From positions 3,162,001 through 3,226,000 of the forward strand of contig NZ_CP035382.1 of the NCBI RefSeq assembly GCF_006874705.1: a stretch of 64,000 bases of DNA, in the 5' to 3' direction. How positions within the stretch are numbered: the stretch's first letter is position 1; every line of letters starts with the position of its first letter. This DNA is from Leclercia adecarboxylata. Its GTDB lineage: Bacteria; Pseudomonadota; Gammaproteobacteria; Enterobacterales; Enterobacteriaceae. Made by a program: the position numbers and the translations under genes. The notes below the pieces were generated by a model. The model had not been told where the DNA came from and did no database searches. It worked only from the letters and a program-made list of their open reading frames with translations. Below are positions 41,797 to 52,460 of this stretch, piece after piece.

Positions 41797-42516
41797 ATGG
41801 ATTTTTTTAGCACGCAAAACATTCTGGTACATATACCCATTGGCACCGGCGGCTATGACTTGTCATGGATTGAAGCTGTCGGGACGATTGCAGGTCTGCT
41901 CTGCATCTGGCTCGCCAGCCTGGAGAAGATCGTCAACTATGCGTTTGGCCTGGTGAACGTCACGCTGTTCGCCATTATCTTCTTCCAGATCCAGCTGTAT
42001 GCCAGCTTGCTGCTGCAGCTGTTCTTCTTCGTAGCCAATATTTATGGCTGGTATGCCTGGTCGCGGCAGAACAGCCAGCAGGAGGCGGAACTGCAGATCC
42101 GCTGGCTGCCGTTGCCGAAAGCCGTCGGCTGGCTGGCGGCCTGCGTAGTGGCTATCGGCCTGATGACGGTCTATATCGACCCGGTGTTCGCCTTCCTGAC
42201 CCGCGTGGCGGTGTCGGTGATGAGCAGCCTGGGCCTGAACGTTACCATGCCGGAGCTGCAGCCTGATGCCTTCCCGTTCTGGGATTCGTGCATGATGGTA
42301 CTGTCGATTGCCGCTATGATCCTGATGACCCGCAAATATGTCGAAAACTGGCTGCTGTGGGTGATCATTAATGTCATAAGCGTGGTGATCTTCGCCCTGC
42401 AGGGCGTCTATGCCATGTCGCTGGAGTATATGATCCTGACCTTTATTGCCCTGAACGGCAGCAGGATGTGGATTAACAGCGCGCGTGAACGGGGTTCCCA
42501 CGCGCTGGCACGTTAA
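41797..42516 (+). CDS. pnuC: Nicotinamide riboside transporter PnuC
   Basis: 239 residues, seven-helix inner-membrane facilitator. The family segments [10 protein letters not shown] (~77) and [15 protein letters not shown] (~185) line the substrate path. Co-transcribed with nadA and so under NadR. Its 3' end overlaps the convergent zitB by four bases. Confidence 0.95.
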   Translation: MDFFSTQNILVHIPIGTGGYDLSWIEAVGTIAGLLCIWLASLEKIVNYAFGLVNVTLFAIIFFQIQLYASLLLQLFFFVANIYGWYAWSRQNSQQEAELQIRWLPLPKAVGWLAACVVAIGLMTVYIDPVFAFLTRVAVSVMSSLGLNVTMPELQPDAFPFWDSCMMVLSIAAMILMTRKYVENWLLWVIINVISVVIFALQGVYAMSLEYMILTFIALNGSRMWINSARERGSHALAR

Positions 42517-43451
42517 TGGTGGTGATGATGGGCGTGGTCGGACTGGATCTCATTGAGATGGCAGTCCGGTCCGTTACAGGGGGTGTACTCCATCTGGATG
42601 GTGCTATGCGCAATGGCGTAGTGGTGCTCCAGAAAATGCTGGATACGCCCCAGTAACGCATCGTGATCGTGAGGAGGAATGACCTGAACATGCAGCGTCA
42701 TCAGCGGCTTTTCACCCACCATCCAGACGTGAACATGATGCACATCGCGCACTTCGGGAATGGATCGCGTTAAGTTGCGCTTCAGCGCCGGAATATCCAG
42801 CGACGCCGGGGCCCCTTCCAGCAGCTCATTCACGCTCTCCTGCAGTAACCGCCAGGCACTGCGTAACACCAGGCACGAGACTAAAATCGACAGTATCGGA
42901 TCGATCGGCGTCCAGCCCGTCCAGAGGATCACCAGCGCCGCGACGATGGCCCCTACCGAACCCAGCAGATCCCCCAGCACATGCAACGCCGCTGCCCGCA
43001 CGTTGAGGTTTTTCTCTTCACTGCCGCGATGCAAAATCCAGAACGCCAGTATATTGGCGATAAGCCCGGCAACCGCCACCACCATCATGGTGACACCCGC
43101 GACAGGCTGAGGATGCCGGAAACGCTGGAAGGCTTCCCAGACAATTAAAATCGTGATTAACACCAGCGCAATGGCGTTGACGAATGCGGCAAGGGTGGTA
43201 AGACGCAGCCAGCCAAAAGTGCGGCCATGGCTCGGCGGGCGGCGAGCGAACACTACCGCCAACAGCGCAAACAGCAGGGCTGCGGCGTCCGTCAACATGT
43301 GCCCGGCATCGGCCAGCAGCGCCAGCGAGCCAGAAACCAGACCGCCGACCACCTCGATGATCATAAAAATAGCGGTTACGCCGAACGCCAGCATCAAGCG
43401 TTTAGCATTTTCATCCTGCGAAGAAGGGGCGTGAGAGTGAGCGTGCGCCAT
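42513..43451 (-). CDS. zitB: Zinc transporter ZitB
   Basis: Cation diffusion facilitator exporting Zn2+ in exchange for H+, 312 residues. Six membrane helices (~25-195), metal-site residues in [12 protein letters not shown] (~47) and [12 protein letters not shown] (~158), a cytoplasmic domain and a His-rich C-terminal tail (HAHHHHH). The N-terminus is also His-rich (MAHAHSHAP). Confidence 0.95.
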   Translation of the reverse strand: MAHAHSHAPSSQDENAKRLMLAFGVTAIFMIIEVVGGLVSGSLALLADAGHMLTDAAALLFALLAVVFARRPPSHGRTFGWLRLTTLAAFVNAIALVLITILIVWEAFQRFRHPQPVAGVTMMVVAVAGLIANILAFWILHRGSEEKNLNVRAAALHVLGDLLGSVGAIVAALVILWTGWTPIDPILSILVSCLVLRSAWRLLQESVNELLEGAPASLDIPALKRNLTRSIPEVRDVHHVHVWMVGEKPLMTLHVQVIPPHDHDALLGRIQHFLEHHYAIAHSTIQMEYTPCNGPDCHLNEIQSDHAHHHHH

Positions 43452-43499
43452 GAATAATGTCCCGGTTCATTATTATTGTAAGCGTAGCGTTTTTAGCAT

Positions 43500-43536
43500 C
43501 TTACACAAAAAACAAAGGAGAGCCGTAGCTCTCCTT
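43500..43536 (-). terminator. Terminator of ybgS
   Basis: AAGGAGAGC-CGTA-GCTCTCCTT; on the minus strand it is followed by TTGTTTTTTG, so it ends ybgS. Confidence 0.75.
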
Positions 43537-43559
43537 CATCATAACCGCATTACCGTTAA

Positions 43560-44054
43560 TTACTGGGTAGTGCCGTCAGTTTTTTGTTCTTGCGGAGTTC
43601 TTTCAGTATCGACTTTGCCGGACTGATCCGGACATTTGCCATCTTTACACATTGAGTTCTTGTGCTGGTCGTCCTTGGTCATGCCGCTACTGTCCATCTT
43701 GCTTGGGTCATCATTACCCATGACGGAGTTGGTGCCACCGGTAGTCGAACTGTTGCCGGTACCGTTAGTCGTGCCAGTGCCGCTGGTGGAGTTAGTGCCA
43801 TCAGGGTTTAGCATTGTCCCGCCAGTGCCAGTACCCGTTGTGCCAGTTGTGCCTGAACCCGTATTAATCTGGCTGTTACCGGTATTATTTGGAGCAATAT
43901 TCTGATGCGCATCAGGCGCTACTGCTCCGGCATCCGCAGCGGCGTTTGCCTGGCCGTTGTTGCTGCTTGAGCCAGTGTCAGCCGCCAGGGCTGCACCGCT
44001 GGCCATCGTGAGCGAAGCTGTCAGGAAAAGGGTTGCGAGTTTAGTCATTTTCAT
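43560..44054 (-). CDS. ybgS: YbgS-like protein with expanded low-complexity centre
   Basis: 164 residues against 126 in E. coli. A signal peptide ([24 protein letters not shown], cut near residue 24) is followed by conserved [12 protein letters not shown] and the C-terminal [17 protein letters not shown] and KTDGTTQ. Between them sits a Gly/Thr/Ser/Asn-rich insert (~60-115) of GTTGT/GTGTT units. Probably periplasmic; function unknown. The second of two ATGs is chosen by spacing from AGGAG. Confidence 0.88.
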   Translation of the reverse strand: MKMTKLATLFLTASLTMASGAALAADTGSSSNNGQANAAADAGAVAPDAHQNIAPNNTGNSQINTGSGTTGTTGTGTGGTMLNPDGTNSTSGTGTTNGTGNSSTTGGTNSVMGNDDPSKMDSSGMTKDDQHKNSMCKDGKCPDQSGKVDTERTPQEQKTDGTTQ

Positions 44055-44286
44055 CATGCTGCTCCTGTTCTGGTCGTTATGTTCTGGATAACTTCTTTCC
44101 ACAGTGCATATGCGAAATCGATATACTGCTCAGTGGTTAAAGATGCCATGATCCATACTTAGGTCAGTATGGAATCGCGATAAACGTAATAAATGCAGTG
44201 CATACAGTTAAAAAGTTTAGGGTGTATCTCGTTTTTCGCTACTTTGTGGGGTTTTTTAAGCGAATTCCAGGATTTATCTGTGCGAA

Positions 44287-44304
44287 GTGTAAAAGCCAGT
44301 TTAC
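44287..44304 (+). promoter_or_regulatory. TyrR box at the aroG promoter
   Basis: TGTAAA-AGCCAG-TTTACA, a perfect strong TyrR box. Its right arm is also the -35 of the promoter TTTACA-N17-TAGATT (44299-44327), which explains repression by TyrR with phenylalanine. Confidence 0.9.
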
Positions 44305-44375
44305 ACTTCCTGACTGACAAGATAGATTGAAGGGATTGCATTCGTTTATAAAAATATGGCAACGCTGGAAAGAAC

Positions 44376-45428
44376 ATGAATTATCAGAATGACGATTTAC
44401 GTATTAAAGAGATCAATGAGTTATTACCCCCTGTAGCACTCCTTGAGAAATTTCCTGCCACCGAAAATGCCGCCAACACCGTTTCTCATGCCCGTAAAGC
44501 GATCCACAAGATCCTGAAAGGTAATGACGATCGTCTGCTGGTGGTGATCGGCCCGTGCTCCATTCACGATCCTGCGGCGGCGAAAGAGTACGCAGCACGC
44601 CTGCTGACGCTGCGCGAGACGCTGAAGGATGAGCTGGAAATCGTCATGCGCGTCTACTTTGAAAAACCGCGTACCACCGTGGGCTGGAAAGGACTGATCA
44701 ACGATCCGCATATGGATGGCAGCTTCCAGATCAACGACGGTCTGCGCATCGCCCGCAAGCTGCTGCTGGATATCAACGACAGCGGGCTGCCGGCGGCGGG
44801 TGAGTTCCTTGATATGATCACCCCGCAATATCTGGCAGACCTGATGAGCTGGGGCGCCATTGGCGCGCGTACCACCGAGTCTCAGGTCCATCGCGAGCTT
44901 GCGTCCGGGCTCTCCTGCCCGGTGGGCTTTAAAAACGGCACCGACGGCACCATTAAAGTGGCGATCGACGCGATCAACGCCGCCGGGGCGCCGCACTGCT
45001 TCCTCTCCGTGACCAAATGGGGTCACTCTGCGATTGTGAACACCAGCGGCAACGGCGACTGCCATATTATTCTGCGCGGCGGCAAAGAGCCTAACTACAG
45101 CGCGGCGCACGTCGCGGAAGTGAAGGCGGGCCTGGACAAAGCGGGTCTGCCTGCACAGGTGATGATCGACTTCAGCCATGCCAACTCCAGCAAGCAGTTC
45201 AAAAAGCAGATGGACGTCGGCACCGATGTCTGCCAGCAGATTGCGGGCGGTGAAAAGGCCATTATCGGGGTGATGATTGAAAGCCACCTGGTGGAAGGCA
45301 ATCAGAATCTGGAAGGTAGCGAGCCGCTGGTTTACGGTAAGAGTGTTACCGATGCCTGCATCGGCTGGGACGATACCGAAACGGTACTGCGCCAGCTGGC
45401 AAACGCGGTGAAAGCCCGTCGCGGCTAA
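44376..45428 (+). CDS. aroG: 3-deoxy-7-phosphoheptulonate synthase, Phe-sensitive
   Basis: First step of aromatic amino acid synthesis from phosphoenolpyruvate and erythrose 4-phosphate. 350 residues, the same as E. coli AroG. IGPCSIHDP (~59), KPRTTVGWKGLINDPHMDG (~97) and the metal His in DFSHANSSKQ (~268) are present. The Phe-sensitive isozyme is assigned from overall similarity, position between ybgS and gpmA, and the upstream TyrR box. Confidence 0.96.
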   Translation: MNYQNDDLRIKEINELLPPVALLEKFPATENAANTVSHARKAIHKILKGNDDRLLVVIGPCSIHDPAAAKEYAARLLTLRETLKDELEIVMRVYFEKPRTTVGWKGLINDPHMDGSFQINDGLRIARKLLLDINDSGLPAAGEFLDMITPQYLADLMSWGAIGARTTESQVHRELASGLSCPVGFKNGTDGTIKVAIDAINAAGAPHCFLSVTKWGHSAIVNTSGNGDCHIILRGGKEPNYSAAHVAEVKAGLDKAGLPAQVMIDFSHANSSKQFKKQMDVGTDVCQQIAGGEKAIIGVMIESHLVEGNQNLEGSEPLVYGKSVTDACIGWDDTETVLRQLANAVKARRG

Positions 45429-45432
45429 AAAA

Positions 45433-45494
45433 AATGCCGGATAAGTATCCGGCATTCAGCATCTGAGGCCCGGTCATCGCGACCGGGCTTTTTT
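45433..45494. terminator. Two hairpins between the convergent aroG and gpmA
   Basis: AATGCCGGATAAGTATCCGGCATT (45433-45456) with an A run before it terminates gpmA on minus; GCCCGGTC-ATCGC-GACCGGGC (45468-45488) with six T ends aroG on plus. Confidence 0.8.
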
Positions 45495-45495
45495 A

Positions 45496-46248
45496 TTACT
45501 TGGCTTTACCCTGGTTCGCAACGGCCGCAGCTTTAGCCGCGATCTCGTCAGCGTTACCCAGGTAGTAGTGCTTGATTGGTTTGAAGTTTTCGTCGAACTC
45601 GTACACCAGCGGTACGCCGGTTGGGATGTTCAGCTCGAGGATCTCGTCTTCGCCCATGTTGTCCAGGTATTTCACCAGCGCACGCAGGGAGTTACCGTGA
45701 GCAGCGATGATCACGCGCTCGCCGCTTTTCAGGCGTGGCAGGATGGTTTCGTTCCAGTAAGGCACCACGCGATCGATAGTCAGCGCCAGGCTTTCAGTCT
45801 GTGGCAGCTCAGCATCGGTCAGTTTCGCGTAACGCGGGTCGTGACCTGGGTAGCGCTCGTCATCTTTGGTCAGCTCTGGTGGGGTTACCGCGAAGCCGCG
45901 ACGCCACTGTTTAACCTGCTCGTCACCGTATTTTTCTGCGGTTTCTGCTTTGTTCAGACCCTGCAGCGCACCGTAGTGACGCTCGTTCAGTTTCCAGGAT
46001 TTCTCAACCGGCAGCCAGGCCTGATCCAGTTCGTCCAGCACGTTCCACAGGGTGTGGATGGCACGTTTCAGCACGGAGGTATAAGCAAAATCGAAGCTGA
46101 AGCCTTCGTCTTTCAGCAGTTTGCCCGCTGCTTTCGCTTCGCCAACGCCTTTCTCGGACAGGTCAACATCATACCAACCGGTAAAACGGTTTTCGTTGTT
46201 CCACTGGCTTTCGCCGTGACGTACCAGAACCAGCTTAGTTACAGCCAT
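45496..46248 (-). CDS. gpmA: 2,3-bisphosphoglycerate-dependent phosphoglycerate mutase
   Basis: 250 residues, dPGM type. The phospho-His is in VRHGESQWN (~11) and the second catalytic His in IAAHGNSLR (~184). Converts 3-phosphoglycerate to 2-phosphoglycerate in glycolysis. Confidence 0.97.
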   Translation of the reverse strand: MAVTKLVLVRHGESQWNNENRFTGWYDVDLSEKGVGEAKAAGKLLKDEGFSFDFAYTSVLKRAIHTLWNVLDELDQAWLPVEKSWKLNERHYGALQGLNKAETAEKYGDEQVKQWRRGFAVTPPELTKDDERYPGHDPRYAKLTDAELPQTESLALTIDRVVPYWNETILPRLKSGERVIIAAHGNSLRALVKYLDNMGEDEILELNIPTGVPLVYEFDENFKPIKHYYLGNADEIAAKAAAVANQGKAK

Positions 46249-46278
46249 ATTTTACTCCTCCAGAACAAGCATTATTTG

Positions 46279-46298
46279 AATGATAACAATTCTCATTA
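46279..46298. promoter_or_regulatory. Fur-like box upstream of gpmA
   Basis: On the minus strand TAATGAGAATTGTTATCATT, close to the Fur consensus, about 30-50 bases before the gpmA start. gpmA of E. coli is reported to be Fur-repressed. Confidence 0.65.
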
Positions 46299-46430
46299 TA
46301 TTGCTGCGGCTGAGCCGCGGGCAACGCTTAACCCTAACCATAGCGAAAATAGTGTCGCAGTGTAAGATGCTTGTGAATGAGGGGTTGTGATTTTGTCCGT
46401 AAGTGGCGCTATTTTCAGCAAGATGGGCAA

Positions 46431-46456
46431 AAAAAAGCCCTCTATCAGGAGGGCTG
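46431..46456 (-). terminator. Terminator of the gal operon
   Basis: AGCCCTC-TATCAG-GAGGGCT; reading on minus it is followed by seven or more T, just after the galM stop. Confidence 0.85.
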
Positions 46457-46460
46457 GTTT

Positions 46461-47501
46461 TTATTGCGTAATGAACTGATATTCCGTGACGCTGATATAC
46501 TCTTCACCCGGACGCAGAATGCAGTCGGGCTGCGGCCATTCCGCATGGTTCGGGCTGTCGGGTAAAAACTCGCTCTCCAGCGCCAGGCCTTGCCAGGCAC
46601 GATATTCACCGTCTTCCCGCGCCGGCGTGCCGTCGAGGAAGTTACCGGAATAGAATTGCAGGGCAGGGGCGGTGGTATAGACCGTCATCTGCAGTTTTTC
46701 ATCGGCCGACCACAGGTGCGCCGCAGGCTGGCTCAGGTCACCCTGGGCATCAAGCAGGAACGCATGATCGTAACCTTTCACCTTGCGCTGATGGTCATCC
46801 GCCAGGAAATCCTGGGCGATAGCTTTGGTGGTGCGGAAATCAAAGCTGGTGCCCGCCACGGCTTTTAACCCTTCCTGCGGGATCCCCATTTCATCGACAG
46901 GCAGATAATGCTGGGCCAGCAGTTGCAGCCTGTGGTTACGCACGTCGCTGCAGTCGCCGTCGAGGTTGAAGTAAGCGTGGTTGGTCAGGTTGACCGGGCA
47001 GGGCTTGTCCACCGTGGCGCGGTATTCAATGGCGATCCGGTTATCATCCGTTAAGCGATAATGGACGCTCGTCTCACAGTTACCCGGGTAGCCCTGATCG
47101 CCATCCGGGGAGTGGAGGGTCAGCAGCGCTTCGCCATCGTTCTGCTTGATAATGCGCCAGCGACGCTTGTCGAAGCCGTCCGGGCCGCCGTGCAGCTGGT
47201 TTTCGCCCTGGCTTGGCAGCAGCGCATAGCGCACGCCATCCAGCTCAAAGCGGCTTTTGGCGATACGGTTGGCATAACGGCCCACCGAAGCGCCAAGGAA
47301 CGCGGTTTGTTCAACGTATTGCTCAGGTGAGGCACAGCCGAGCAGGGTTTCGCGCACGCTGCCGTCACGCATCGGGACGCGGGCGGAAAGCAACGTGGCG
47401 CCCCAGTCCATCAGCGTCACCACCATCCCCGCGCTGTTGCGCAGGGTGATCAGGCGGTACGGCAGGCCGTCAGGGGCGAGAACAGGTGTTTCGTTTAGCA
47501 C
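46461..47501 (-). CDS. galM: Galactose-1-epimerase (mutarotase)
   Basis: 346 residues. Catalytic His in [10 protein letters not shown] (~175) and Glu in [10 protein letters not shown] (~309). Interconverts alpha- and beta-galactose so that GalK gets the alpha anomer. Start is GTG at 47501 ([12 protein letters not shown]), which matches E. coli length and overlaps the end of galK by seven bases. Confidence 0.95.
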   Translation of the reverse strand: MLNETPVLAPDGLPYRLITLRNSAGMVVTLMDWGATLLSARVPMRDGSVRETLLGCASPEQYVEQTAFLGASVGRYANRIAKSRFELDGVRYALLPSQGENQLHGGPDGFDKRRWRIIKQNDGEALLTLHSPDGDQGYPGNCETSVHYRLTDDNRIAIEYRATVDKPCPVNLTNHAYFNLDGDCSDVRNHRLQLLAQHYLPVDEMGIPQEGLKAVAGTSFDFRTTKAIAQDFLADDHQRKVKGYDHAFLLDAQGDLSQPAAHLWSADEKLQMTVYTTAPALQFYSGNFLDGTPAREDGEYRAWQGLALESEFLPDSPNHAEWPQPDCILRPGEEYISVTEYQFITQ

Positions 47502-48643
47502 TGGCCAGCTCCTTGTGAGGCGTTGCAAACATAGAAGGTCTCTTTAATACCGGTTTTGGCTTCATACTGCTGCTCAACGGCTTGCTGAACAACCGGGACT
47601 AACGCCTCCGGCACCAGCGCCACGATGCAGCCACCGAAACCGCCCCCGGTCATACGCACGCCGCCCTGCTCGCCAATCGCCGCTTTGACAATCTCCACCA
47701 GGGTGTCGATCTGCGGTACGGTGATTTCGAAATCATCGCGCATGGAGGCATGCGACTCAGCCATCAGCTCGCCCATCCGACGCAGATCGCCTTTCTCCAG
47801 CGCTGCCGCCGCTTCCACGGTACGGGCGTTTTCGGTCAGGACGTGACGAACGCGTTTGGCGACTACCGGATCCAGCTCGTGGGCCACTTTATTGAACTCA
47901 GCGAGTGAGACGTCACGCAGCGCAGACTGCTGGAAGAAGCGCGCCCCGGTTTCACACTGCTCGCGGCGGGTATTGTACTCGCTGCCGACCAGGGTGCGTT
48001 TGAAATTACTGTTGATGATAACAACCGCCGCGCCTTTCGGCAGGCTGACCGCTTTGGTGCCCAGCGAGCGGCAGTCGATCAGCAACGCGTGGCCTTTTTT
48101 GCCCAGCGCCGAGATCAGCTGATCCATAATGCCGCAGTTGCAGCCGACGAACTGGTTCTCTGCTTCCTGGCCGTTAAGGGCGATCTGCGCGCCGTCCAGC
48201 GGCAGATGATAGAGCTGCTGGAACACGGTGCCGACCGCCACTTCCAGCGAGGCGGATGAGCTTAAGCCCGCGCCCTGAGGTACGTTGCCGCTGATCACCA
48301 GATCCGCACCGCCAAAGTTCTTGTTGCGCTTCTGCAGGTGTTTTACCACGCCGCGAACGTAGTTCGACCACTGCTGGCTGTCGTGCTCAACAATAGGCGC
48401 ATCCAGCGAGAACTCGTCGATCTGGTTGTCGTAATCGGCCGCCAGCACGCGCACCTTGCGGTCGTCGCGTTTCGCGCAGCTGATTACCGTCTGGTAATCA
48501 ATGGCGCAGGGCAGGACGAAACCGTCGTTGTAGTCGGTATGCTCGCCGATCAGGTTAACGCGGCCTGGGGCCTGAATCGCGTGAGTGGCAGGGTAGCCGA
48601 ATTTTTCAGCAAACAGGGCGTGGGTTTTATCTTTCAGGCTCAT
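47495..48643 (-). CDS. galK: Galactokinase
   Basis: GHMP kinase, 382 residues. [15 protein letters not shown] (~28) and the phosphate loop [13 protein letters not shown] (~127) are intact. Makes galactose 1-phosphate. Starts two bases after galT ends. Confidence 0.97.
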   Translation of the reverse strand: MSLKDKTHALFAEKFGYPATHAIQAPGRVNLIGEHTDYNDGFVLPCAIDYQTVISCAKRDDRKVRVLAADYDNQIDEFSLDAPIVEHDSQQWSNYVRGVVKHLQKRNKNFGGADLVISGNVPQGAGLSSSASLEVAVGTVFQQLYHLPLDGAQIALNGQEAENQFVGCNCGIMDQLISALGKKGHALLIDCRSLGTKAVSLPKGAAVVIINSNFKRTLVGSEYNTRREQCETGARFFQQSALRDVSLAEFNKVAHELDPVVAKRVRHVLTENARTVEAAAALEKGDLRRMGELMAESHASMRDDFEITVPQIDTLVEIVKAAIGEQGGVRMTGGGFGGCIVALVPEALVPVVQQAVEQQYEAKTGIKETFYVCNASQGAGQC

Positions 48644-48645
48644 TG

Positions 48646-49692
48646 TTATTCTCCGGATTCGCGAAAATGGACATCACTCACTGCACGCAGGCGTTCTGCG
48701 GCCTGTTCCGCCGTCAGATCACGCTGGGTTTCCGCCAGCATCTCGTAGCCGACCATAAATTTACGTACGGTCGCGGAGCGCAGCAGCGGCGGATAAAAGT
48801 GGGCGTGCAACTGCCAGTGTTGATTCTCTTCGCCATTAAAGGGCGCGCCGTGCCAGCCCATGGAATACGGGAAAGAGCACTGGAACAGGTTGTCATAACG
48901 GCTGGTCAGCTTTTTCAGCGCCAGCGCCAGATCGCTGCGCTGGGCTTCGCTCAAATCGGTGATCCGCAGAACGTGGGCTTTCGGCAGCAGCAGGGTTTCG
49001 AACGGCCATGCCGCCCAGTACGGTACCACGGCTAACCAGTGCTCGGTCTCCACCACGGTGCGGCTACCGTCGGCCAGCTCGCGCTGGACATAGTCCAACA
49101 GCATCGGCGATTCCTGCTCAGCGAAATAGGTCTTTTGCAGGCGATCTTCCCGCTCCACTTCGTTAGGCATAAAGCTGTTGGCCCACACCTGGCCGTGCGG
49201 ATGGGGGTTGGAGCAGCCCATGGCTGCGCCTTTGTTCTCAAAGACCTGCACCCAGGGATAGCGCTGCCCCAGTTCGGCGGTCTGTTCCTGCCAGGTTTTC
49301 ACGACCTCGGTCAGGGCCTCAACGCTCAGTTCCGGCAGGGTTTTGCTGTGATCCGGCGAGAAGCAGATCACCCGGCTGGTGCCGCGTGCGCTTTCGCAGC
49401 GCAGCAGCGGATCGTCACTCTGCGGCGCGTCCGGCGTATCGGTCATCAGGGCGGCAAAGTCGTTAGTGAAAACGAAGGTGCCTGTATAGTCGGGGTTAAT
49501 ATCCCCGGTCACGCGGGTATTCCCCGGACAGAGGAAACAGTCCGGATCGTGCTGCGGCAGCGTCTGTTTAGCTGGCGTCTCCTGTGCGCCCTGCCAGGGA
49601 CGCTTGGCGCGATGCGGTGACACCAGGATCCACTGCCCGGTTAACGGATTGAAACGACGATGTGGGTGATCGACGGGGTTAAATTGGGTCAT
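48646..49692 (-). CDS. galT: Galactose-1-phosphate uridylyltransferase
   Basis: 348 residues. Active-site nucleophile in the HPH motif of [10 protein letters not shown] (~166) and the metal-binding Cys pair in CFLCPGN (~52). Exchanges UMP between UDP-glucose and galactose 1-phosphate. Nine bases after galE. Confidence 0.97.
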   Translation of the reverse strand: MTQFNPVDHPHRRFNPLTGQWILVSPHRAKRPWQGAQETPAKQTLPQHDPDCFLCPGNTRVTGDINPDYTGTFVFTNDFAALMTDTPDAPQSDDPLLRCESARGTSRVICFSPDHSKTLPELSVEALTEVVKTWQEQTAELGQRYPWVQVFENKGAAMGCSNPHPHGQVWANSFMPNEVEREDRLQKTYFAEQESPMLLDYVQRELADGSRTVVETEHWLAVVPYWAAWPFETLLLPKAHVLRITDLSEAQRSDLALALKKLTSRYDNLFQCSFPYSMGWHGAPFNGEENQHWQLHAHFYPPLLRSATVRKFMVGYEMLAETQRDLTAEQAAERLRAVSDVHFRESGE

Positions 49693-49701
49693 GACAGATC
49701 C

Positions 49702-50718
49702 TTAGTCCGGATAGCCCTGCGGGTGGCGAGACTGCCAGCGCCAGGTATCCTGTGCCATTTCATCGAGCGTGCGCGAAACACGCCAGTTAAGCTCTTTCTC
49801 GGCCTTGGTGGCATCCGCCCAGTAGGCGGGCAGATCGCCGTCGCGACGTGGGGCAAAGTGATAGCTCACCGGTTTGCCGCAGGCGGCGCTGAAGGCGTTC
49901 ACCACGTCCAGCACGCTGCTGCCGACGCCTGCGCCGAGGTTGTAAATATGGACGCCCGGTTTATCGGCCAGCTGCTGCATAGCCGCCACGTGACCGTCGG
50001 CGAGATCCATCACATGAATGTAGTCGCGAACGCCGGTGCCGTCCGGGGTCGGGTAGTCGTTGCCGAACACCGCCAGCGAATCACGACGGCCTACTGCCAC
50101 CTGGGCAATGTACGGCATCAGGTTATTGGGGATACCCTGCGGATCTTCGCCCATATCCCCTGACGGATGCGCGCCCACCGGGTTGAAATAGCGCAGCAGG
50201 GCGATACTCCAGTCCGGCTGGGCTTTTTGCAGGTCGGTCAGGATCTGTTCCACCATCAGCTTGCTTTTGCCGTACGGGCTTTGCGGCGTCCCGGTCGGGA
50301 AGCTTTCGGCATAAGGGATTTGCGGCTGGTCGCCATAGACGGTGGCAGAGGAGCTGAAGATGAAGTTTTTCACGCCCGCGGCGCGCATGGCGGAGATCAG
50401 ACGCAGCGTACCGTTGACGTTGTTATCGTAATACTCCAGCGGTTTTGACACCGACTCGCCCACGGCTTTCAGCCCGGCAAAGTGGATCACTGCCTCAATG
50501 GCGTGATCGTGGAGGATCTCGGTCATCAGCGCTTCGTTACGAATATCGCCTTCGACAAAGGCAGGCTGTTTACCGGCCAGGCGTTCCATGACCGGCAGCA
50601 CGCTGCGTTTACTGTTGCACAGGTTATCAAGGATGATGACGTCGTGGCCATTTTGCAGCAGTTGCACACAGGTATGACTTCCTATGTAACCGCTACCACC
50701 TGTTACCAGAACTCGCAT
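49702..50718 (-). CDS. galE: UDP-glucose 4-epimerase
   Basis: 338 residues, SDR family: NAD loop GGSGYIGSH at the N-terminus, catalytic Ser in FSSSATVYG (~124) and YGKSK (Tyr149, Lys153). The start MRVLVTGGSG preceded by TGGAGCGAAAT is as in E. coli; upstream in-frame codons lie in the promoter leader. First gene of galETKM. Confidence 0.97.
   Translation of the reverse strand: MRVLVTGGSGYIGSHTCVQLLQNGHDVIILDNLCNSKRSVLPVMERLAGKQPAFVEGDIRNEALMTEILHDHAIEAVIHFAGLKAVGESVSKPLEYYDNNVNGTLRLISAMRAAGVKNFIFSSSATVYGDQPQIPYAESFPTGTPQSPYGKSKLMVEQILTDLQKAQPDWSIALLRYFNPVGAHPSGDMGEDPQGIPNNLMPYIAQVAVGRRDSLAVFGNDYPTPDGTGVRDYIHVMDLADGHVAAMQQLADKPGVHIYNLGAGVGSSVLDVVNAFSAACGKPVSYHFAPRRDGDLPAYWADATKAEKELNWRVSRTLDEMAQDTWRWQSRHPQGYPD
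50684..50699 (-). promoter_or_regulatory. Internal gal operator (OI) in galE
   Basis: Minus strand GTGGTAGCGGTTACAT, the same as the E. coli internal operator, placed in codons ~7-12 of galE. Confidence 0.85.
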
Positions 50719-50796
50719 ATTTCGCTCCATTAGGCTTAGGGTATGAGATAATCCTAGCATAACAGAGAGCAGGAAAGTGTGACATGGGATAAATTA

Positions 50797-50812
50797 GTGG
50801 AATCGTTTACAC
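50797..50812 (-). promoter_or_regulatory. External gal operator (OE)
   Basis: GTGGAATCGTTTACAC on plus (GTGTAAACGATTCCAC on minus), matching the GalR/GalS consensus. The 113-base distance from OI centre to centre fits GalR looping. Between them are a CRP-like segment (ATGTCACACTTTCC on minus) and TATGCT, the P2 -10. Confidence 0.9.
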
Positions 50813-50891
50813 TGGATGAAGCGCAACCGCTTTCCGGTTAAAAAAGGATTGTAAATCAAAGTGCCCGGGATGGGATGTTGCAGGTTATCTG

Positions 50892-50916
50892 AAAAAAACG
50901 GGGGGCGTCCCCCCGT
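50892..50916 (-). terminator. Terminator of modEF
   Basis: ACGGGGGG-CGT-CCCCCCGT, on minus followed by seven T, shortly after the modF stop. Confidence 0.85.
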
Positions 50917-50923
50917 CAGGATG

Positions 50924-52393
50924 TCAGACCGGGCCCGTCCGGTAGCGGTAACTGTCGCCGTTAGCGACAAACTCCAGGCGGTGGGTGATACAGGCAGGAG
51001 CATCTTCCGCATGGTGAGAGACAAACAGCAGCTGCGTTTCCCCTTCGCTAATCAGCACATCCACAAAGCGGCGGATCAGCTGGCGGTTAAGCGGATCCAG
51101 CCCCTGCAAGGGCTCGTCGAGGATCAGCAGGGTCGGGTGCTTCACCAGCGCGCGCACGATCAGCGCCAGCCGCTGCTGGCCCCACGACAGGCTGCTGAAC
51201 GGCGCATCCGCGACCCGGTTATCCATCCCGAGGATATCCAGCCACTGCTGCGCCAGCTTGTGCTGCCTGTCGGAAACCGCCTGATAAATTCCGATAGAGT
51301 CGAAATACCCCGACAGAATGACATTGCGCACCGTGGTGCTGACGCGGTAATCGAGGTGCAGGCTGCTGCTGACATAGCCGATATGCTTTTTGATATCCCA
51401 GATGGTTTCGCCGCTGCCGCGACGGCGGCCAAAGAGGGTGAGATCGTTGCTGTAGCCCTGGGGATGATCGCCGGTAATCAGGCTCAGCAGGGTCGATTTA
51501 CCGGCGCCGTTGGGGCCGACAATCTGCCAGTGCTCGCCGGGATTTACCGTCCAGCTCAGATGGTCAAGGATCGGGCGATCGTTATACGACACCACGCCGT
51601 TGTTGAGCACAATCCGCGGTTGATCCTGCGGCAGGGCATGGCGCGCCGAAGGGGCATCCGGTTCGGGCAGGGTGACGCCGTTCAGCTTTTCACTGTGCGC
51701 CAGCTGGGCAATCAGGGCCTGGTTCAGCAGGGCCGCTTTTTCCCCCACCGCCGTCAGGGTACAGTCGGCCAGTACCCCGGCGTTCTTCACAAAATCGGGG
51801 ATCTCGTCGAAACGGTTGAGGACCAGCACCAGGGTGTAACCCTGCTGATTAAGCGAGGCCAGCAGATCCGCCAGCTGCCCGCGGGATTTCACATCGAGGC
51901 CGTCGAAAGGCTCATCAAGGATCAGCAGTTCAGGTGCAGCCATCAGGGCCTGGCACAGCAGCGTTTTGCGGGTTTCGCCGGTGGAGAGGTATTTAAAGCG
52001 TCGGTCCAGCAGGTGAGCGATGCCGAACTGTTCCGCCAGCTGGCGGCAGCGGGTGTCGTCTTTGATCTCGTCCTGGATAATCTCAGATGCCGTGCGGCCG
52101 GTATCTTCTTCGCCGGGGCTGAGCAGATCGGTGTTGTTGCGCTGCCACTCGTCGCTTACCAGTTTTTGCAGCTGTTCAAAGGAGAGGCGGGTCAGGCGCG
52201 TAAAGGTGCTCTGGCGTTCGCCCTTCAGCAGCGTCAGCTCCCCGGCCAGCGCCCGGGCGAGGGCAGACTTGCCGCTGCCGTTACTGCCAACGAACGCCCA
52301 GCTTTCACCAGCATTGAGCGTAAAATCCGCGAGCGTGAGCGTACGGGTATCGCTAAGACGAAACGTGCCTTGCGAAATTTGCAATGATGACAT
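50924..52393 (-). CDS. modF: ModF, double ABC ATPase of molybdate operon
   Basis: 489 residues with two ABC-ATPase modules: Walker A GSNGSGKSAL (~36) with signature LSTGETRKTLL, and GPNGAGKSTL (~280) with LSWGQQRLALI. No membrane domain. Named for its place downstream of modE; its role is not firmly known (related to PhrA). 67 bases after modE. Confidence 0.93.
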   Translation of the reverse strand: MSSLQISQGTFRLSDTRTLTLADFTLNAGESWAFVGSNGSGKSALARALAGELTLLKGERQSTFTRLTRLSFEQLQKLVSDEWQRNNTDLLSPGEEDTGRTASEIIQDEIKDDTRCRQLAEQFGIAHLLDRRFKYLSTGETRKTLLCQALMAAPELLILDEPFDGLDVKSRGQLADLLASLNQQGYTLVLVLNRFDEIPDFVKNAGVLADCTLTAVGEKAALLNQALIAQLAHSEKLNGVTLPEPDAPSARHALPQDQPRIVLNNGVVSYNDRPILDHLSWTVNPGEHWQIVGPNGAGKSTLLSLITGDHPQGYSNDLTLFGRRRGSGETIWDIKKHIGYVSSSLHLDYRVSTTVRNVILSGYFDSIGIYQAVSDRQHKLAQQWLDILGMDNRVADAPFSSLSWGQQRLALIVRALVKHPTLLILDEPLQGLDPLNRQLIRRFVDVLISEGETQLLFVSHHAEDAPACITHRLEFVANGDSYRYRTGPV

Positions 52394-52460
52394 GATTTAT
52401 CCCATTTTATGCAGCAATAAGCATCAGGGATACCCAGTGTCGGGGCGAATGTCAATGCGC

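Noticed and set aside
50861..52387. A long open frame on plus opposite modF (over 500 codons)
   Set aside because: It is a shadow of the GC-rich modF coding sequence. The composition is Gln/Arg/His-rich with no family features, while modF shows two intact ABC modules.
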